From Pegea sp. RAD2-039 (Eukaryota; Chordata; Thaliacea; Salpida; Salpidae): a stretch of 64,000 nt of DNA. Under the pieces are notes generated by a model, which was given only the letters and a program-made list of their open reading frames with translations, was not told the DNA's origin and did no database searches. This document shows, piece after piece, positions 53,021 through 64,000 of this stretch. Where the stretch lies: positions 1-64,000 of the forward strand of contig JAQGEQ010000063.1 in the NCBI GenBank assembly GCA_034620365.1, in the 5' to 3' direction. Position 1 is the stretch's first letter, and the number at the start of each line of letters is the position of its first letter. A program made the position numbers and the translations under genes.

Positions 53021-56000
53021 ATGAACTCGTCATTGACACTAATACAAAGTAAAACAAATAATGAATTCGCTTGTATTTGTCATTTACTATTTCCGAATGA
53101 TCCGCCATACTTGAAAATCTTTAAATAAATAATTTTGTTTATTTTTATCGTTTTACTATTTGAAGATGTTTCTTAAAATTTAAAGTTTTAAATAATCGAT
53201 TAAATTAAAGAAAACATTTTTAACAAATTTAAAAGTTATTCATATAAACGTTAAATCAAAACGTAATTTTTATTCACAATATAAATACCATTTATATATA
53301 AAGTTATGAAAAATGTTTATTTATTTAATCTATCTTGTTTATCTATAGAAAGACTTCTTAAAATTATTACAAAAAATTTAGTATTAAAATGAAAATTCAA
53401 TTAATTACACCTTTTATAAATTTTAAAGTTGTTATAATTTGATAAGAAAAACAACAACAAAAAACAAACTACAAAAGACAAGATGACAAACTTAAATATA
53501 AAGTTTTAAGTAATTGTAGAACTGTTCTATAAACTTCTAGATATAGACTTAATTTAGGTCAAGATTTAATTCGTTCTTTATAATTTTGATTAACTTATAA
53601 ACCTTTAAAGCTATCAATTTTAAACTAATTTATTTCTAAACGTTTCTAAATCATTTTATAATTATATCAATAAATTAAAATAGAATTTACTTCAAGTTTA
53701 GAAAAGTATATCATTTGATAACAAATACTAATAAAACTGGAATCACATTTTAGTAAAGTGTTTTAAATAAATCCATATTATAGGTAAATAAGCAACAAAA
53801 AATTGTTTAATGTTTTCTCTATCTACTCAGGAATTTGTTCTTAAACTTTATAGTAAAATTATCAGCATTTTACTTAAAGTTAAGTGACATAAGTTAAACG
53901 GTTTTTGAAACTTTGTCAAATACAATTATGTTTGCTTTATAGTTCATGAACCACACCAAGCAAAAGATTTTTTGATTTTATTTATTGAATAAACATTAGA
54001 ATCTACTATAAGTTACAATACTACTAACAAGTATTCATTTTTCAAATAACTTTTATTAACTCATAATAGTTAAAATGCATATTTAACTTGCATTTAAACA
54101 TTTTATTTTAACTTAAATGATTTATTCTACGACTTTATACCAAATACAATAACTTTAGCTACTTAAAAAAAAACTAAATAAATTTTTGTTTGGATGCATT
54201 TACAAAAAAGGCTTAAAAATAATTCAAATAATCATTTTTAAAACTGTATTAAATTCATCAAAAATTGTTTCTTTAAAGCTAATTAAATTATTATTTTATC
54301 TGTAATTGTAAAAAGTGTTTATAGTTATCAAAAGAATGTTTTTAAAAATTAAAAGTTTAATTTTTCTTTCCACGATTTTTGTTAGAATTTTTTACAGATA
54401 CTTAAACATATGTTTCTTTTCAAACTAAGTATTTCAATCATCTAAAACTTGATAACAAAAGTGAATCACATTAAAACAAAGCTACAATCGGTTGTAATAA
54501 CTTATTTTTGTAGAAAACTGTTTAATATTTAGTTTTTATTAACAACTAGTAATAAACTTTTAAACTTAACTCATTTAAAAACTTTTTCTTGATATTTTAA
54601 ATTACTAATTAAATATTAAGAAACAAAATAGAAATATTAACTCAATTGATTTATATTCTTTATATAGCAAAAGTGAGTTTTTTTGTCAAGTTTTAGAGAA
54701 TTTAGATCTTAAAATGTGATTTTAATTTTATAGCTATTTGATGTAGAGGTTTATAATTGAAGATTACCTTTTGTACAAAAAACTTTGTCTAAAACAAAAT
54801 ATTTTAAATATGAATATCAAACTTTTTTTAATTTTTATCAAGAATCTATCATATATATCAAAGTTTTATTTCTACATTTTTAAAAAACTTTTAATAGAGT
54901 TTAATTTGTTTTAATTTCAAACAAACTTAAATAAAACTATTAGATCTTTCGATTTTAACAAATTTGAGTTTTTTGTTTACCTAAATTATCTTATATTCAA
55001 ACTTATCTAAAAGCACGTGACAAAAAAGCCCCTTAAATACAAGCTTGTTGAATTTTATTCAAATTTTAAAAAGAAAAAAGATATTGTAGATCCTGTTGTA
55101 TAGAGAAAAGAGTTTTAAAAGGTATTAGAGTAATTTAATTAAAATAAAAAGTAAGTTTAAAAATTAAATAAGAATTATTATAACATTGAGCTCATTTAAG
55201 TATAAAGATAAAAATAAATTTAAACTTATCACCAATAATTTCATTTTAAATCTAATTTAGCTAATCAAAATTGTTCAAAAAGATCTTAAAAACCAAATTT
55301 CAAAGACTAATATGTAAATTTACAAAATAGTATTAGAAATATTTGTTTGATTTTTACTGTTTCAAGAATTTCAAGCTACAAAAATTAATAATAAATTATT
55401 TGTAGGTGTCTATAGTTAAGTAATTTTTTATACTAAATTGTTGTTGTAGTAAGAAAAGTATTTATTTTAAATGAAACATTAAATCAAAAACTTTTAAAAC
55501 ATTTTAATAACTATAATTTAAAAAATATAATCAGTTCATTAATTCTGAATTGTGAAAACTGTAATCTTAAACTATTTGCTTGAAAAATAATTTAAGTCAC
55601 ATGATCAACATGTGCTTAAGATAGCGACTAAAAAACGTTGAGTTTTATAGTACACATTAATTCAGAATTTTCTTGGAATTGTGAGTTTGAAACTCAACCA
55701 ATTTCTCAATACAAATTGACTTAATTTAAATTAAATAAATTATATTAAAAGGTCGACGATTGACTGTTGATATTCAAAATATTGATTTTTAAAGTTAGAA
55801 AATATTTATAAAGATTATTATATAGTTTTATTAAATATTTGTTTCTAATAATTTTTGCAAATTGAGAAGCTAGTTGCAAAACTTAAATAAAAAAAACTTC
55901 AAACTTTTTCCTTGTTCAACACCTTATAAATATATTCTTGAATAATTAAAAATAATTTCTATAAAGATGAAAGTAACAAATTACTTAGAAACTTTTAAGA

Positions 56001-57489
56001 AAACTTTTTTCATCAAAAATTATTTCTTCATTGTAATGTTTAAAAACTTTTTAATCTTTTTGAACTAGTAGTTTTTCAGTTTACAATATTTCGAAATTCA
56101 TTTATTTTATTCAACAAATTGCTCCCAATATAAAATTCTAATAGCTAACAAACAATACTAGCAACAGAAAGATCTTACAAACAAACCAAAGTCGGGAAAG
56201 GATGAAGATAGAATCAAAAGAAGATGTTTAAAGTCTCTCAAATAACTTTTGGAAGTTGATCAAAAGGTTCGATTTATTTCTAGAATGATGGTTTGTGATT
56301 TCCACCTTTGTTGAGCAAACAAGTAACTTGTATTGAGTCTTAGTAAAGAATGTTGATGAAATCCAAACAGTTTCAGATATTCCTGTTTTATTTTAGAATT
56401 CAAAATCATTAAATTGTCTTTCAAAAGATTTAATCAGATATTCTACAACGAAAATGGGCTAAAGTAGAAGAAATAAGATTGTGAAAGAAGGAACATTTGT
56501 TCCAACCTTGTAAGCTAATTGAAGTGGCAAATGTAGAAGACTTTATCTGAGGTAGATCTCTCTGTGTTAAAAGACATCTATACTGTAGAAAGATGGAGAA
56601 ATAGTTTAGATAGAAATAAGATTGTCGAAAAATTCAGTTTTTCTTCTTATACTTTCATAAAAATATTTTTAGTTAAAATCAGCTGATAAGAATTCTACAA
56701 AATTGGATTCCTGAAAAGTTGGAACTTATTTTTCATCATAGAAAAGTTCTTTAACTTCAGAATATTCTTTACTTGTTCATAAAGACAAAAGTTTTAAATC
56801 AAGTAGCAAAATTCAATCTGTGTTTCCACTAACAACAATTTAATAAATATTAAAGCTTCTGTATGTTTCCGAAACTTTTTCTAATAAATTTTAAGAAATT
56901 TTCTTTTCAAGCAATCTAGCAAAAAGTCTATAAAATCTCTAAATTTGAATTTTTAAATATCAACGAATGTTTTGAAAATTTCATCTTTTTAATCTTCTTT
57001 TAAGATCAAAAGATTTATGAGTTCAAAAAATTATTCAGAAATTCCAGATTTTTTGCGTAAATATATTTTTATCATTTTTAATTAAAAACACAGATGGTCT
57101 TATTAGCAAACTAATTTACAACTCTCTCTAAAAACAGATTTATTTAAATTTATAGAAACAGAATCTCGTAAAAAGGTTAATTAGTTTGAATAAAAAACGA
57201 AACAAACTTTAATCAAAAATCACTGAATTTTTAGATAAATGGAAATTTCTTAAATTTCTTGAAAGATAAAAATAAAAAATATCCAAAAATGATATTAAAT
57301 TATGCTTTCCTTTATTTATAGATTTTTTTATTAATTTAATGATTATATTGATATACTTTTTACTTCGTCTATTGACTCATATAACAGTTTTATTAAATTT
57401 ACAAATCAAATGATTTATCTTAACTTAATCACATCAATACTTCTGTTATTTACACCAATAATATTTCAATATTCTCATCAACACTATGT

Positions 57490-57830
57490 CCGTGTAATCA
57501 CTGGTATAAATGATGGCATCAGTTCATTTCATATTAATTAAACTTCTAATAAAATATTCGTTTCTAGATTATTAAATCAAACTAATTGAAGATAGCTGAA
57601 AGACTTTTAATCAAAAGTTGTGGGCATCTAAAAGAAAACATTTTTCTGAACAAAATATATAAAGTTGAGATATTCAATTGGCTTTGTGCTGAGGAAACTC
57701 CATATTGTTTGTGAAGAAACAAAAGTGTGAAAAAGACTTCCTCTGAGAAGTAAAGACATTCGTATCATGATATTGTGTCCGTACTATGACCACTGGTATA
57801 AATGATGACATCTGCAATGGTCGTTAACAT
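57490..57830 (+). repeat. Short direct repeat pair (ACTGGTATAAATGATG)
   Basis: tgtccgt followed by cactggtataaatgatg occurs at 57488-57514 and again at 57776-57807, about 290 bp apart. The flanks diverge. The function is unknown; it could mark a duplicated small element. Confidence 0.45.
57592..57714 (+). pseudogene. M1-aminopeptidase-like exon fragment (weak)
   Basis: A 40-codon frame after an acceptor-like ttgaag reads IAERLLIKSCGHLKENIFLN then KIYKVEIFNWLCAEETPYCL. Its end resembles the W-C...C helix of the C-terminal (ERAP1-like) domain of M1 aminopeptidases. It stops immediately, with no neighbouring exon of that family, so it is at most a relic exon. Confidence 0.25.
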
Positions 57831-58212
57831 AGAAAGACTGATATTAACAACAAGCGTCTAAATGATCCAAAACTCCTGAGAATGTGTGTTAGTGGGATGT
57901 GCTCTCTTTAGGCATCCCTTCGCATTTATATATATAAAATAAAAAATATAAAATAAAAAATATAAAATAAAAATGATGATATTTTATTCAATCATTAAAG
58001 TAAAAAGTTATTAGTTGAGACTGATTAAGTTTATTTCCATTATTTTATTTGTTAATAGTTTCTTTATTAGTGAGTATTTGATAACTTTATTTATATCTTA
58101 TATTAATTATATTTATTTTAGATCACCAAAAAAATTTTTTTAATTTAAAAAAACTTTTTGAAAATTTGAATTATTATTTAAATTATTTGATGACAATTTC
58201 ACGAAAATGTCT

Positions 58213-58259
58213 TTTTTGGCGTTTTTTATTTTCTGCCGTTTCGCTTCACTACTCGCGGC
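58213..58259 (+). promoter_or_regulatory. GC-richer block upstream of HAUS6 with E2F-like site
   Basis: tttttggcg (58213-58221) fits an E2F half site, followed by ctgccgtttcgcttcact and ctcgcggc in otherwise A/T-only DNA, about 420 bp before the HAUS6 start. E2F control would suit a mitotic gene, but this is inference from motif and position. Confidence 0.3.
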
Positions 58260-58675
58260 ATAAATAAATTTTAAATTTTCGAACATGCATTTAAATAATC
58301 TTAATTTATCTATTTTTATTAATTAAGTTTATTTTGCTTTTATTTTTTAAATGTTTTTTAATAATATCAAAGTTTATTTATTTAGTATTTAAAATATATT
58401 AAAAGTAACAAAACGAGTTTTTATAAATTATTTTATTTAATTTAAAGAATTTATAAAAAATGTTTAAAGTTTTCTTTACTTAATTTATTTTTTTTAAATT
58501 GTTTTTATTTTTGTGATTTCCACTTTATTAAATATTTTAAAATTGAATAGAATTAGTTTTCTGTTAGTTGATGTTGTTTTAGAATTAAATAAATCTTTTT
58601 ATATTTTTTTGATTTAAAAAATTATTTTTATGAAATTATAATTTTCATTTATTTTCTATCTTCTCAGATTTATGG

Positions 58676-61084
58676 ATGAAAATGGAATCAATTCAAATGA
58701 AATCTCAATTAAAATTCAATCTTTTAGCTTTAGGATTTGATTTTAAATCTATTTCAAATTCTCAAAATTTTACTTTTGACATTTTAGAAAAACCCAGCAA
58801 AAAGATTTTTGAAATTGTAATTCATTTCATCATTTGCAAAATCAAACCATCTCTAGCTACTAAAAGACTAATACCAAATTGTTCTGATAAAGAAATAGGT
58901 GATAGATTTAGAAAAGCTATTGAAGGAACTCTAACAAATTTAAGAGATGAATTCTCAGATTTTCTAATTCCTAAATTTTCTAAAACACTTCTAAAATCTC
59001 CAAAAGGACCGCCAGTTATTGAACTTTTATTTCAACTTTCTATTTTAGCTCTTTTTCAAAGCTTAGGTGGATATAAAGATTCAAGTATTTTGGTGCCTGT
59101 TAAGTTAGATTCTGACTTGGTAGTTGAACAACTTCATACTTATAAGCTTGCAGCGCTTTCTACTTATAATAATCTGTGTTTTGATATAAAAGAAAATAAA
59201 AAAAACCAAAATAAAATTAAAAAGTTTCTTGAAGAACAACTTGATAAAAAAAATCAACTTTTGGTGAAGAAATTGAAACTAGAAGAAAGATATGAAAGAT
59301 CAGTTGAAAGAAGAGAAGATAAAGTTTTATTGAGTGGAAATGAAATCGAAAAGTTGAAAGAAATTGTTCAGAATTACTGGAATCAAGTTATTGGTGCTGT
59401 TGGTTCTACTAAAAACAAATTTGGAATATTTCAACGAGCTTTAGATGTTTATAAAAGTAAAAGAGTATTAGATGGTGAAAAATTAGTTCCTAAAATTCCT
59501 TCAATATTAAAAGAGAAATTTGAAGTTGAATTATATACAGAAATTGGAGATAAATTCCTTGAAAATGGTTTTGTAGATTTAATCAAGTTACCTTTGTTGT
59601 GTAATTATGCTTTAAAAATGATGAAGAATATTATAGAAGAAACTAATTTTTCTTCTTTATCTTCTAAACCTAATAACTTAGAAGAAGATTTGAAGCAAGG
59701 AAGTTATGAAGTAGATCTTCTTACAAAGATTTTAAAAGATTTAAAAGATCAATTAGAAGATTATGAAGAAAATTCAGAAGCTTTGAAACAGAAACTGGAT
59801 CATATTTATTCTGAATCTTATAAACAACTTCAAATGAAATCTATAAATAATTTGAGTAAATCATTTGATCTTTTACTTGTAGATGATCCAATTGATGAAG
59901 ATGTTGTTAAAGATGAATATTTTGAAAGTGAATCTTTTAAAGAATCATTAAAAGAGATTGTAGTTGCTCCTGATCAACAAAAATTGTTGGAATATTTAAA
60001 AGCATCTGAAAAAGTAGAAGCTGCTGATACTTTCATGTTCAAGGACTCTGATCTTTCAGAAGATGAATCTGAGCCCTCTAAAACTGATCTCTCTAAAACT
60101 GATCTCTCTAAAACTGATCCTTGTAAAACAGATCTCTCTAAAACTGATCTCTTTAAAACTGATCTCTCTAAAACTGATCCTTGTAAAACTGATTCCTCTA
60201 AAACTGATCTCTCTAAAACTGATCTCTCTAAAACTGATCTCTCTAAAACTGATCTCTCTAAAACTGATCTCTTTAAAACTGATCTCTCTATAACTGATCT
60301 CTTTAAAACTGATCTCTCTAAAACTGATCTCTCTAAAACTGATCTTTGTAAAACTGATCTTTCAGATGAGGATCTCTCTGATAAAGATCTCTCTAATGAA
60401 GATCTCACTGATGAGGATCTCTCTGATGAAGATCTAGATGAATTAAAACTTCTAAAAGATGATTTAGAATCTTCATTTAAAGGATGCAGACATCCAGATA
60501 ATTCATCAGAAAGATCTTCATCAATCTCTTTAAATGATTTCTCTTCTAAAGATGATCTTTCTTCCTCATCACGTGATAAAGATCGCAAAGACGCGGCTAT
60601 GAACAAACTAGCTGATATGATCGTCGAATCGACGTTGAACGATGACGTCACTGATGATAGTTGGTTGCTAGGCGACGTCGAAGGTCTTTATGACGAGGAA
60701 GCTTTTAAGACTAAGAACAAAATTGAAAGAACTCCGGAGCAGAAATCTTGCTCTTCAAAGATCATGGATCCTTTGATCTTTGAATCATTTGATCAGAAAA
60801 TTGATCTTCCGGAGGTTGGGAGCTTATTAGATGATGAAGATTACACTTTTATGGAAGAAGTCTCTTTATCTTCTCCAGAGGAAGTGAACAAAGATGTAGA
60901 ATCTTGTGAGGATGCTCCTTTGATCTTCTTTGACTCCCCTCCAAGCACAAGTCTTGCGTCTGAAGATCAGGATAAAGTATCTTTTGAAAATTGGAAGAAA
61001 TGTCAAAAAAAGATTAAATCTAAAAAAGTATCTCGAATTTCGTGGTATAATATTGTACCTGACTCCTGGCATGATAAACAATAA
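58676..61084 (+). CDS. HAUS6: HAUS augmin-like complex subunit 6
   Basis: An 802-residue single-exon frame. Residues ~10-220 match the HAUS6 N-terminal domain: FNLLALGFDFKSISNSQNFT, KKIFEIVIHFIICKIKPSL, PPVIELLFQLSILALFQSLG. Coiled coil follows (~195-245 and ~355-400). Augmin recruits gamma-tubulin to existing microtubules and so builds the spindle from within. The C-terminal half is acidic and disordered as in the family. It carries about 20 copies of a 15-bp coding repeat giving S-K-T-D-L pentapeptides (residues ~465-560), then SDEDL repeats. An acceptor-like ctatcttctcag ends at 58668, just before the start, so an untranslated first exon or trans-splice site is likely. A second ATG at 58673 is in another frame and ends quickly. 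The stop lies in AATAAA. Confidence 0.88.
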   Translation: MKMESIQMKSQLKFNLLALGFDFKSISNSQNFTFDILEKPSKKIFEIVIHFIICKIKPSLATKRLIPNCSDKEIGDRFRKAIEGTLTNLRDEFSDFLIPKFSKTLLKSPKGPPVIELLFQLSILALFQSLGGYKDSSILVPVKLDSDLVVEQLHTYKLAALSTYNNLCFDIKENKKNQNKIKKFLEEQLDKKNQLLVKKLKLEERYERSVERREDKVLLSGNEIEKLKEIVQNYWNQVIGAVGSTKNKFGIFQRALDVYKSKRVLDGEKLVPKIPSILKEKFEVELYTEIGDKFLENGFVDLIKLPLLCNYALKMMKNIIEETNFSSLSSKPNNLEEDLKQGSYEVDLLTKILKDLKDQLEDYEENSEALKQKLDHIYSESYKQLQMKSINNLSKSFDLLLVDDPIDEDVVKDEYFESESFKESLKEIVVAPDQQKLLEYLKASEKVEAADTFMFKDSDLSEDESEPSKTDLSKTDLSKTDPCKTDLSKTDLFKTDLSKTDPCKTDSSKTDLSKTDLSKTDLSKTDLSKTDLFKTDLSITDLFKTDLSKTDLSKTDLCKTDLSDEDLSDKDLSNEDLTDEDLSDEDLDELKLLKDDLESSFKGCRHPDNSSERSSSISLNDFSSKDDLSSSSRDKDRKDAAMNKLADMIVESTLNDDVTDDSWLLGDVEGLYDEEAFKTKNKIERTPEQKSCSSKIMDPLIFESFDQKIDLPEVGSLLDDEDYTFMEEVSLSSPEEVNKDVESCEDAPLIFFDSPPSTSLASEDQDKVSFENWKKCQKKIKSKKVSRISWYNIVPDSWHDKQ
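60076..60363 (+). repeat. 15-bp coding minisatellite in HAUS6
   Basis: About 19 copies of tctaaaactgatctc encode SKTDL, with variants FKTDL, CKTDL, SKTDP and SITDL. All reading is in frame. It is immediately followed by a degenerate gatgaggatctctct block encoding SDEDL-type repeats. Confidence 0.92.
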
Positions 61085-62541
61085 ATTCATTTAATTTCTA
61101 CTTTTTCTAAATAATAAAAACATTTGAAATTTGTCTTTTAAAATCTTGTTGAAAAGTTTTGTTTGTAACAATTACAAGATATTCTTGAAGTTTTTATTTT
61201 TTTAAATTATAAATTATTTGATAAAAATCAGTTAGAAAATAATTTGAGAATTATTCAACAAATTGAATTTAGTTTTAAACTTTTTTCGATTTTAGAAAGT
61301 TTACTAAAGTAGCAACAAAATTAACATTTTTTAACAAACTGATCAAGTTTGTTTATTACAAATAATTTCAGATAAAAGCCTAATAACCAGAAGTAGATAA
61401 CGTCTTTACTGTTGATGCAGAGGCAACAGCAGCATCTGACGGTAAAATTTATTTTCAAAATTTTGTTAGTTACTTCACTTGTAAGATAATTTGTATTTAT
61501 AAAAATTAAAATCTTTAAATAAGAATTATTCACAAATTTTTCATCTCTAAATAAAGAAGTTTTTAAATTTACGAAATTTTTTCACCAGATTCTTGGTGAG
61601 TATCATTTTGGTCATTTTCTGATTGGTTTAAATTACTTCTGGAAACTTTTTAATAATAAACTGATTACCAAAAATACTTTTGAAAATAACATCTTATTTC
61701 TGATTTGTAACCAAATTGTTTTTAGTTTTAATAAAATAAAAAGTTGTTGATGTTTCAGTTTAATCTATTTTCTACTTGTTCCATTTCATGAATTAATATT
61801 TTTAAATAATTGTTTGAAAGATTTTTCTGAATATCCAATTTACTTTTAGTTATTTATAGAAACCTCTTCTGCGAATAACAAGTCAATTTATTCTCATTTG
61901 AAAACACTTTCTTCATTCAGTTTGTTTGTTCAGTTTTCTATCTCTTATTTTTGATGTTATTAAAACTTTTATAATTTTATTATACTTCCTTATTTTCTTA
62001 TTACTTCATTTTTTAAATTTACTTTATCATAAATAGTTTTATTTTATCAAAGTCTTGCAAAAAATTCAAACAAATAAAGTTAATTCATTTATTTTGATCT
62101 TCTTATATTTATTTCTAATCTTCACATTAAAAAAACTATAAAATTCATTTTGTTCATCACTTCTTCGGCCACCAAATTGTATTATTTCTATCTATCTTAC
62201 AATCGTGAAGTATATATATTTGTAATTTAATATAAATCTTTTGTGACAAGTTTGATTATTAAATCCAACTTTACAAAAAACCTAAATTTATGATTCTAAA
62301 TTCATTCTAAATAGAAATTGTAAAAATCCAATTTAGTTTTATGAAACTTTTAGTAAAAATGAAATTGTTGAACTTTCACTTTGAAACTGATTTTTCTAAA
62401 GTTTTTAAAAATGTTGTTATTTCTAAACTTTTATTAATTTGTTAACTAAAACCAACAATTAATTTCAATTTTAAAAATCTTTAAATCTTAAAAAACAATT
62501 TTATTGAAAGAAAACCAACAGAATTAGGAAATGAAATCGAG
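61085..62541. other. AT-rich intergenic region with one coding-like exon
   Basis: Between HAUS6 and NDC80. A stretch at 61396-61438 (plus) has an acceptor-like tag, reads NVFTVDAEATAASD and meets a gtaaaatt donor, but no partner exon is found. The remainder is A/T-rich with no supportable feature. Confidence 0.4.
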
Positions 62542-64000
62542 TCAAGAGGTTTCATCTTTTTTTACATTACTGACGATATAATCTAAAAGTTCTTTTTCTT
62601 CATCATTTAATTTACAAGCTTCTTGTGTTTTCTTCACCATCTCTTTAAGTTGTTTTTCAGTTCCTTCTAAATCTATCAAATCCATTTCTTTCTGTTTCTT
62701 CTCATTTTCTTTAATTGAATTCTTTAAAAACAATGAAATTTAAAACTCGAAATTAAAAACTTCTACTTCAACCTCCAGTTGCTGAGTTTCTTGAGCAATT
62801 TTTTCAGAAAATCTCAATTTTTCCTTTTCTATCAGCTTCATCTTTTCATCTGCAATCTTTTGATGAGAGATCAACATCTCTTCCATCTCTTTCTTGTTTT
62901 CATCAGCAATTATTTCCACCCTGAGATTTCCTTTATATAAAACAATTGAGTTTTTTGTTTCAGAAACAAACTCTGTTTTTAATTCTTTCAATTCAAGCTC
63001 TGCCGCATCAATTTTGATCTTTCCATCTTCCAAACATCTTTCAACCTCTTTCTCTTTCATCTTTATCTTTCGCGTCATTTCTTTAGTTTCTTGATTAGCT
63101 AATTCTAATTTCTAACAAGCAACAATTACAATTTCATCAAATCATCATCACAACTCACTTTCTTTTCTTCTTCATTTTTAACCATCAATTCTTTCTTCAA
63201 TTCTTCTTTCTGTCTAATCGCGATTTGATCTTCTATGACCTTTGAACTCGACTAAAAGCACTAATGAGTAATCTAATAACTAATAAAAGAAACAAACCTC
63301 GTGTAGTTGCTCGTGTTTCTTTGTAATCTCTTGTAATACTTCATCAGATTTTCGAATATAAAATAAATTTGCTTCATCCACTAACGACTGTAGAAATTAT
63401 TTTTAAAACATTTTATTTTGAAATAGAAAACTTGCCATGAATTTTGTGACAGTTTTTAAGTTGGTTTTAACATCTGCTTCTATTTTAACTAAATAATCCT
63501 GAATTTTATGATTTTCTAGATTAAAATCAATCGCAATTAACTTGTCGAAGAATTCTTCTATCTTTTTATTGAGGTCAACATGATATCCTTTTATCTAAAA
63601 AAATATATTCAGTAAAAATGAGAAGTTGAAAAGTTGAAGATACCATTTCTTGAAGCTTCTGATTTTTTGAATTATATCGATAATTCTCCTCAACAACACT
63701 CCCAATTTCTTTTTTTACTTCTTCTATTTTCTCAGCTAATTCCTTCACTTCTTTAGACATTCTTTTGACATCATCAGAATTATATTTCTACAAATTTTAT
63801 TCTGTGATTTTATTTTTCGAATATTTATCTTACTTGAAATGAAACTGTGGATTTTATCGACTGTAATCTCTTTTCTTCAGATTTGATTTCCGTTTTCAAT
63901 TCATTTAAATGCTTCCGACGTTCAGACATCATATTCTGACAATACCAAAATACTCAATTTAGAAAATAAACATCACAAATGGATTCTACCTCCTTTTTCG
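62542..64000 (-). CDS. NDC80: NDC80-like kinetochore coiled-coil protein, C-terminal part
   Basis: Nine phase-consistent exons enter from the right edge: 63990-64000 (partial), 63834-63935, 63644-63787, 63436-63594, 63298-63387, 63159-63251, 62767-63111, 62542-62721. (The first listed is cut by the window, so its true length is unknown.) All visible sequence is coiled coil. The segment YNSDDVKRMSKEVKELAEKI followed by YNSKNQKLQEMIKGYHVDLN resembles the Ndc80 central block (DVerMn...lxxei...weexxxxxxxxxexxxxxyN). The C terminus ends in helices (EEKELLDYIVSNVKKDETS). NDC80/HEC1 couples kinetochores to microtubules; its diagnostic N-terminal calponin domain would lie beyond the window. Introns are 45-54 nt, and one (63388-63435) uses a GC donor (ATG|gcaag). 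Another long coiled-coil protein remains possible. Confidence 0.5.

Larger units (their letters stand above)
49711..58672. other. Nine-kilobase AT-rich gene-poor region
   Basis: No gene can be supported between the ARID2 start and HAUS6. Less A/T-rich islands occur at 52.28-52.70 kb (possible upstream exon or promoter of ARID2, with a TGACGTCA at 52665), 52.95-53.10 kb (hairpins, see separate entry), 56.15-56.80 kb (no readable frame, perhaps non-coding RNA) and 57.45-57.93 kb (see separate entries). The rest is A/T-dominated. Confidence 0.5.

Noticed and set aside
57806..57842. C/D-box snoRNA (ATGATGA ... CTGA)
   Set aside because: The box-to-box distance is about 30 nt, too short for a C/D snoRNA, with no C'/D' boxes or terminal stem.
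62542..64000. NUF2 as identity of the coiled-coil gene
   Set aside because: The visible segments do not match NUF2 C-terminal sequence as I know it; the DVKRMSKE...YN block fits NDC80 better, though only moderately.

Overview
The window is eukaryotic nuclear DNA from an animal. It is very AT-rich, has GT-AG introns, and encodes metazoan-type proteins (a TEC-family kinase, amisyn, ARID2, Elongin A, a FAM187-like receptor, a THEG-repeat protein). The lineage cannot be named from sequence alone. A non-bilaterian or other compact-genome animal would fit.

Twelve genes were rebuilt exon by exon, and splice phases agree at almost every junction. In order: Elongin A (-, 3' end beyond the left edge), ANAPC16 (+), STXBP6/amisyn (+), a THEG/SPMAP2-like sperm protein (-), a FAM187-like receptor with fibronectin type II domains (+), SRA1 (-), EEF1G (-), a complete TEC/BTK kinase (-), a small two-membrane-segment Cys-rich protein (-), ARID2 (-), HAUS6 (+) and the C-terminal part of NDC80 (-, entering from the right edge). 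Two very small tandem genes (40.8-41.3 kb, +) and several coding-like fragments are weaker calls. The longest stretch without a gene is 49.7-58.7 kb.

The most striking property is intron architecture. In most of the genes introns are either very short (about 29-62 nt) or are large and filled from donor to acceptor with a tandem repeat. Unit lengths include 14, 15, 17, 21, 24, 27 and 113 bp. The TEC kinase has four expanded introns carrying four different repeats; Elongin A has four carrying three. STXBP6 differs: its introns are long, AT-rich and not repetitive. The 14-bp and 113-bp repeats each occur in genes on opposite strands, always in the same orientation relative to transcription. In seven of nine repeat families the transcribed consensus strand has no AG dinucleotide. 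Several arrays are in register with the donor, as if they grew from the first bases of a short intron. This suggests intron-resident satellites filtered for compatibility with splicing, and it is the best candidate for an undescribed system here.

Other recurring patterns are TGACGTCA (CRE) palindromes far above expectation, stop codons embedded in AATAAA signals, very tight convergent genes, and minisatellite expansion inside coding exons of HAUS6 and ARID2. Functionally the genes are unrelated housekeeping, chromatin, mitotic and signalling genes; no operon or cluster logic is evident beyond close spacing.
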